Shown piece by piece: positions 31,053 to 32,831 of a stretch of DNA of 32,831 nt. The stretch is taken from NCBI GenBank assembly GCA_022841885.1, contig JALHQP010000028.1:1-32831 (forward strand), in the 5' to 3' direction. Source of the DNA: Aquincola sp. Its GTDB lineage: Bacteria > Pseudomonadota > Gammaproteobacteria > Burkholderiales > Burkholderiaceae_C. Numbering within the stretch: position 1 is the first letter of the stretch; the number at the start of each line of letters is the position of its first letter. A program made the position numbers and the translations under genes. Under the pieces are notes generated by a model. The model searched no databases. It was given only the letters and a program-made list of their open reading frames with translations, and was not told where the DNA came from.

Positions 31053-31289
31053 GTGAAACCCTACGACATCGAAGTGCAGCGCCTGAAGTCGATGCGCCAC
31101 GACAAGGGCGTGGTCGAAGTCAACATCGACGCCCTGGTGATGACCCGCTCGGTGCGCGACGACCAGGCCGGCACCAGCTGCCTGCGCCTGCCGCTGGAGC
31201 ATGCGCGCACGTTGCTGATCTTGCTCAAGCAGCAGCTGGCCGAGCTGGACAAGCTGCAGCCGCGCAGCCGGCGGTCGGGGCGGGCCTAG
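31053..31289 (+). CDS. Small hypothetical protein (78 aa)
   Basis: This short protein starts at a GTG (31053) with GGGAG (31042-31046) six bases upstream and reads VKPYDIEVQRLKSMRHDKG, then EVNIDALVMTRSVRDDQAG and a Leu-rich helix LEHARTLLILLKQQLAELDK. No signal or membrane segment is present. It looks like a compact alpha/beta protein with a C-terminal amphipathic helix and is plausible as a conserved small protein of the Burkholderiales; I do not know a function. Its TAG stop shares the tetramer CTAG (31286-31289) with the stop of the convergent DJ-1-like gene. The 190-bp gap before it holds nothing clear. Confidence 0.65.
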   Translation: MKPYDIEVQRLKSMRHDKGVVEVNIDALVMTRSVRDDQAGTSCLRLPLEHARTLLILLKQQLAELDKLQPRSRRSGRA

Positions 31290-31900
31290 CGCGGCAAGTA
31301 GGGCGTGATGTGCCGAAGGGCATTGCTCACGTACGCCTCCTTCTCGGCGACCGGCGCCACGTAGTGAAGCGCTGACGAGGCGGCCTCCACCCCTTCGCTG
31401 CGCGCGATGATCCACGCCGCGAGATAGGGCGAAGCAAGGCAGCCCCCCGCCGTGGCCACGTTGCCCTTGGCGAAGAACGGCTGGTTCAGAACCTCGACAC
31501 CGGCCTCCTGAACCCATGGCTTGGTGGTCAGGTCCGTGCAGGCCGGCACGCCGGCCACCAAGCCGAGCTTGGCCAGGATCAGGGTGCCTGAACACTGCGC
31601 GGCGATCAGTTGCCGGTTCGGGTCGAGCCTGATCCGCGCCAGCAGCGCGGGGGTTTCGACCAGCTCACGGGTCTTGATGCCGCTGCCGACGATGACCGCC
31701 TCGGCATCGGCAGCCTCTTCGAGCGAAGACTGGACCCGGACGGTGACGCCGTTCATCGAGGTCACTTCGGGCTCCGGGCCACACAGCGTGACGCGCCAGC
31801 CCGGTTTCCTGACCCGGCTCAGCACCCCGAGGGCGATCAGCGAGTCGAGTTCGTTGAAGCCTTGAAAGGTGAGGATCGCGATGTGCATCGAAGCACCCAT
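31286..31900 (-). CDS. DJ-1/PfpI family protein
   Basis: This second DJ-1/PfpI protein has 204 residues. It opens MHIAILTFQGFNELDSLIALG after four extra residues, and the nucleophile cysteine is C103 in LIAAQCSGTLILAKLGLVAG. The following block TDLTTKPWVQEAGVEVLN and CLASPYLAAWIIAR complete the fold. It differs from the protein at 1168-1803 in the elbow sequence (QCSGTL against VCTGAF) and is not a recent duplicate. The ATG at 31900 is preferred because GGGAG lies ten bases upstream; one at 31888 is possible. It is four bases downstream of the SnoaL-like gene, likely in one transcript. Substrate unknown. Confidence 0.87.
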   Translation of the reverse strand: MGASMHIAILTFQGFNELDSLIALGVLSRVRKPGWRVTLCGPEPEVTSMNGVTVRVQSSLEEAADAEAVIVGSGIKTRELVETPALLARIRLDPNRQLIAAQCSGTLILAKLGLVAGVPACTDLTTKPWVQEAGVEVLNQPFFAKGNVATAGGCLASPYLAAWIIARSEGVEAASSALHYVAPVAEKEAYVSNALRHITPYLPR

Positions 31901-31904
31901 GGGT

Positions 31905-32252
31905 TCACTCGCTCCCGTGAAGGCGAAGGAAGGTCAGCTTGTCCCAGTACCCGCGCTGGAAGACGATCTGGTCAGCCACGACGCGGAAGAACCCGCACCC
32001 ACGAAGGCCCAGGGGATCCTTCCACTCGAGGATCGCCCACTCGCCTTCTTCGAAGAGGTTCTCCACGATGCACACCATGGTGGCCGATGCAAAGCCGTCA
32101 GCAAACATCTTCCGGATCGCGCTGCGGCCGTGAACCGGCGCCTCGGCGACTTGGTGATTCACGGCATCTTCGGCGTAGAAGGCGGCGAGCGCGTCGGGGT
32201 CGGCGCGGTTGAACGCTTCCACCCAACGGGTGACGAGCTCGCGGGGTTTCAT
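31905..32252 (-). CDS. SnoaL/NTF2-like fold protein
   Basis: This 115-aa protein shows the SnoaL-like pattern: LVTRWVEAFNRADPDALAAF then YAEDAVNHQVAEAPVHGRSAI, the middle AILEWKDPLGLRGCGFF, and the end QIVFQRGYWDKLTFLRLHG. YWD near the end is typical of the group with possible hydrolase, cyclase or isomerase roles. It is the second NTF2-fold protein in this region but is clearly different from that at 30030. GGAG lies about seven bases before the ATG. It leads a probable two-gene transcript with the DJ-1-like gene. Small proteins of both kinds are common in stress and accessory loci. Confidence 0.85.
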   Translation of the reverse strand: MKPRELVTRWVEAFNRADPDALAAFYAEDAVNHQVAEAPVHGRSAIRKMFADGFASATMVCIVENLFEEGEWAILEWKDPLGLRGCGFFRVVADQIVFQRGYWDKLTFLRLHGSE

Positions 32253-32334
32253 GGGCGCTCCGACGTGCGCTCGATGGACGGGTCAGGCGTCATTCTTTCG
32301 TGACTGACATGCATGCTCGTGACGCCCAACTGGG

Positions 32335-32649
32335 CTACTCGTCCGAAAGAATTTCGTGCGCGATGTTGTCGATCACCACGGGACTCTCAAAGTAGGTGAT
32401 CGAAGGGTCGGTGCCGTACTTCTGCCGCACGAAGGCCTTCCAGCTTTCCGTGTACATCGCGTCAGCCTCGGCTCGAGACTTCCAGAGATAGACCCCACCG
32501 GCCGTGCTTCCGTCCTCGGAGAGGATGTAGCACTTGCGCACCAGGCCCGGCACGCCTTGATATGTCGGCGCCGTGCTCAGGAAGATCCTCCTTGCCTCGT
32601 CGCGCGTGATGGGCTTGGGCAGACGGAATGCCGTGATGGTCGTGATCAA
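32335..32649 (-). CDS. YdhR-like putative monooxygenase (ferredoxin-like fold)
   Basis: This 104-aa protein resembles the small putative monooxygenases of the YdhR type (dimeric alpha/beta barrel). Recognisable blocks are ITAFRLPKPITRDEARRIFL, TAPTYQGVPGLVRKCYILSE, TAGGVYLWKSRAEADAMY and FESPVVIDN. The start is the TTG at 32649, supported by a strong AAAGGAG (32656-32662) six bases upstream; the open frame further upstream shows no family character. It is 82 bases upstream of the SnoaL-like gene on the same strand. Substrate unknown. Confidence 0.82.
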   Translation of the reverse strand: MITTITAFRLPKPITRDEARRIFLSTAPTYQGVPGLVRKCYILSEDGSTAGGVYLWKSRAEADAMYTESWKAFVRQKYGTDPSITYFESPVVIDNIAHEILSDE

Positions 32650-32816
32650 CGGGTGCTCCTTTGCGGTACGGTGACAGCGCGCGCCGGCGAAAGGCGAAGC
32701 GTGCGTTTGACGGTCCGCTCGATTGATGGGATGGACTCCCCCGCGCATTTCGGTATCGAAGTACCAGCCGACGCTGCGTGGTGCAGGTGTTGGCGCATGA
32801 CGCGAAGGAGTCCGAC

Positions 32817-32831
32817 ATGAATGCTACGAGC
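32817..32831 (+). CDS. Start of a gene that leaves the window
   Basis: AAGGAG (32805-32810) lies six bases before an ATG at 32817 that reads MNATS to the window end. The spacing is ideal and the direction is divergent from the YdhR-like gene, 167 bases away. Five codons are too few for a product call. Confidence 0.5.

Overview
The window is high-GC, gene-dense DNA with strong G/C third-position bias. Its gene content and protein style point to a betaproteobacterium of the order Burkholderiales, perhaps the Rubrivivax-Leptothrix-Sphaerotilaceae side; this is inference from family recognition, not from a search. Apart from the last ~2.5 kb the DNA looks chromosomal. I see no insertion sequence, integrase, phage gene, rRNA or CRISPR array.

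Layout. (1) 1-3082, plus strand: 3' part of proA (proline synthesis), a DJ-1/PfpI isonitrile-hydratase-like protein, queC (queuosine precursor) and a LemA-like protein. (2) 3199-5441: a monohaem cytochrome c and the FAD subunit of flavocytochrome c sulfide dehydrogenase, closed by a perfect 15-bp hairpin that contains the flavoprotein stop codon, then a one-TM protein of unknown function. (3) 5428-6593, minus strand: folE and a short BLUF blue-light receptor 5 nt apart. (4) 6676-14850, plus strand: rsmB, a DUF4390 protein, the NtrY/NtrX-like two-component pair, tRNA-Phe(GAA), then trkA and trkH for potassium uptake. (5) 14874-15906: a 2-hydroxychromene-2-carboxylate isomerase-like protein and a rhodanese. 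(6) 16070-18937: a 955-aa subtilisin-like protein with no signal peptide, a Cys-rich linker and a large C-terminal region I cannot assign, preceded by a CTAG-rich palindromic repeat cluster.

(7) 18976-27713: a leucine/isovalerate degradation (liu) cluster behind a perfect 24-bp palindromic operator: liuB, a GNAT acetyltransferase, an acyl-CoA dehydrogenase, liuC, a DUF4126 membrane protein, liuD, one small antisense gene, liuE and a YbaK-like deacylase. Together liuB/D, liuC and liuE carry methylcrotonyl-CoA to acetoacetate and acetyl-CoA. A canonical isovaleryl-CoA dehydrogenase (liuA) is not at its usual place ahead of liuB. (8) 27828-29985: a TlpA-like thioredoxin, a DUF1289 protein and a coniferyl-aldehyde-type dehydrogenase.

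(9) 30030-32831: a patchwork of short genes on both strands with visibly lower GC in places: two NTF2/SnoaL-like proteins, a possible lipoprotein, a 78-aa conserved-looking protein, a second DJ-1/PfpI protein, a YdhR-like monooxygenase-fold protein and the first codons of a gene that leaves the window. This end looks accessory.

The best candidates for something undescribed are the subtilisin-like protein with its C-terminal module and upstream repeats, the BLUF-folE pair, and the hairpin arrangement at the fccB end.
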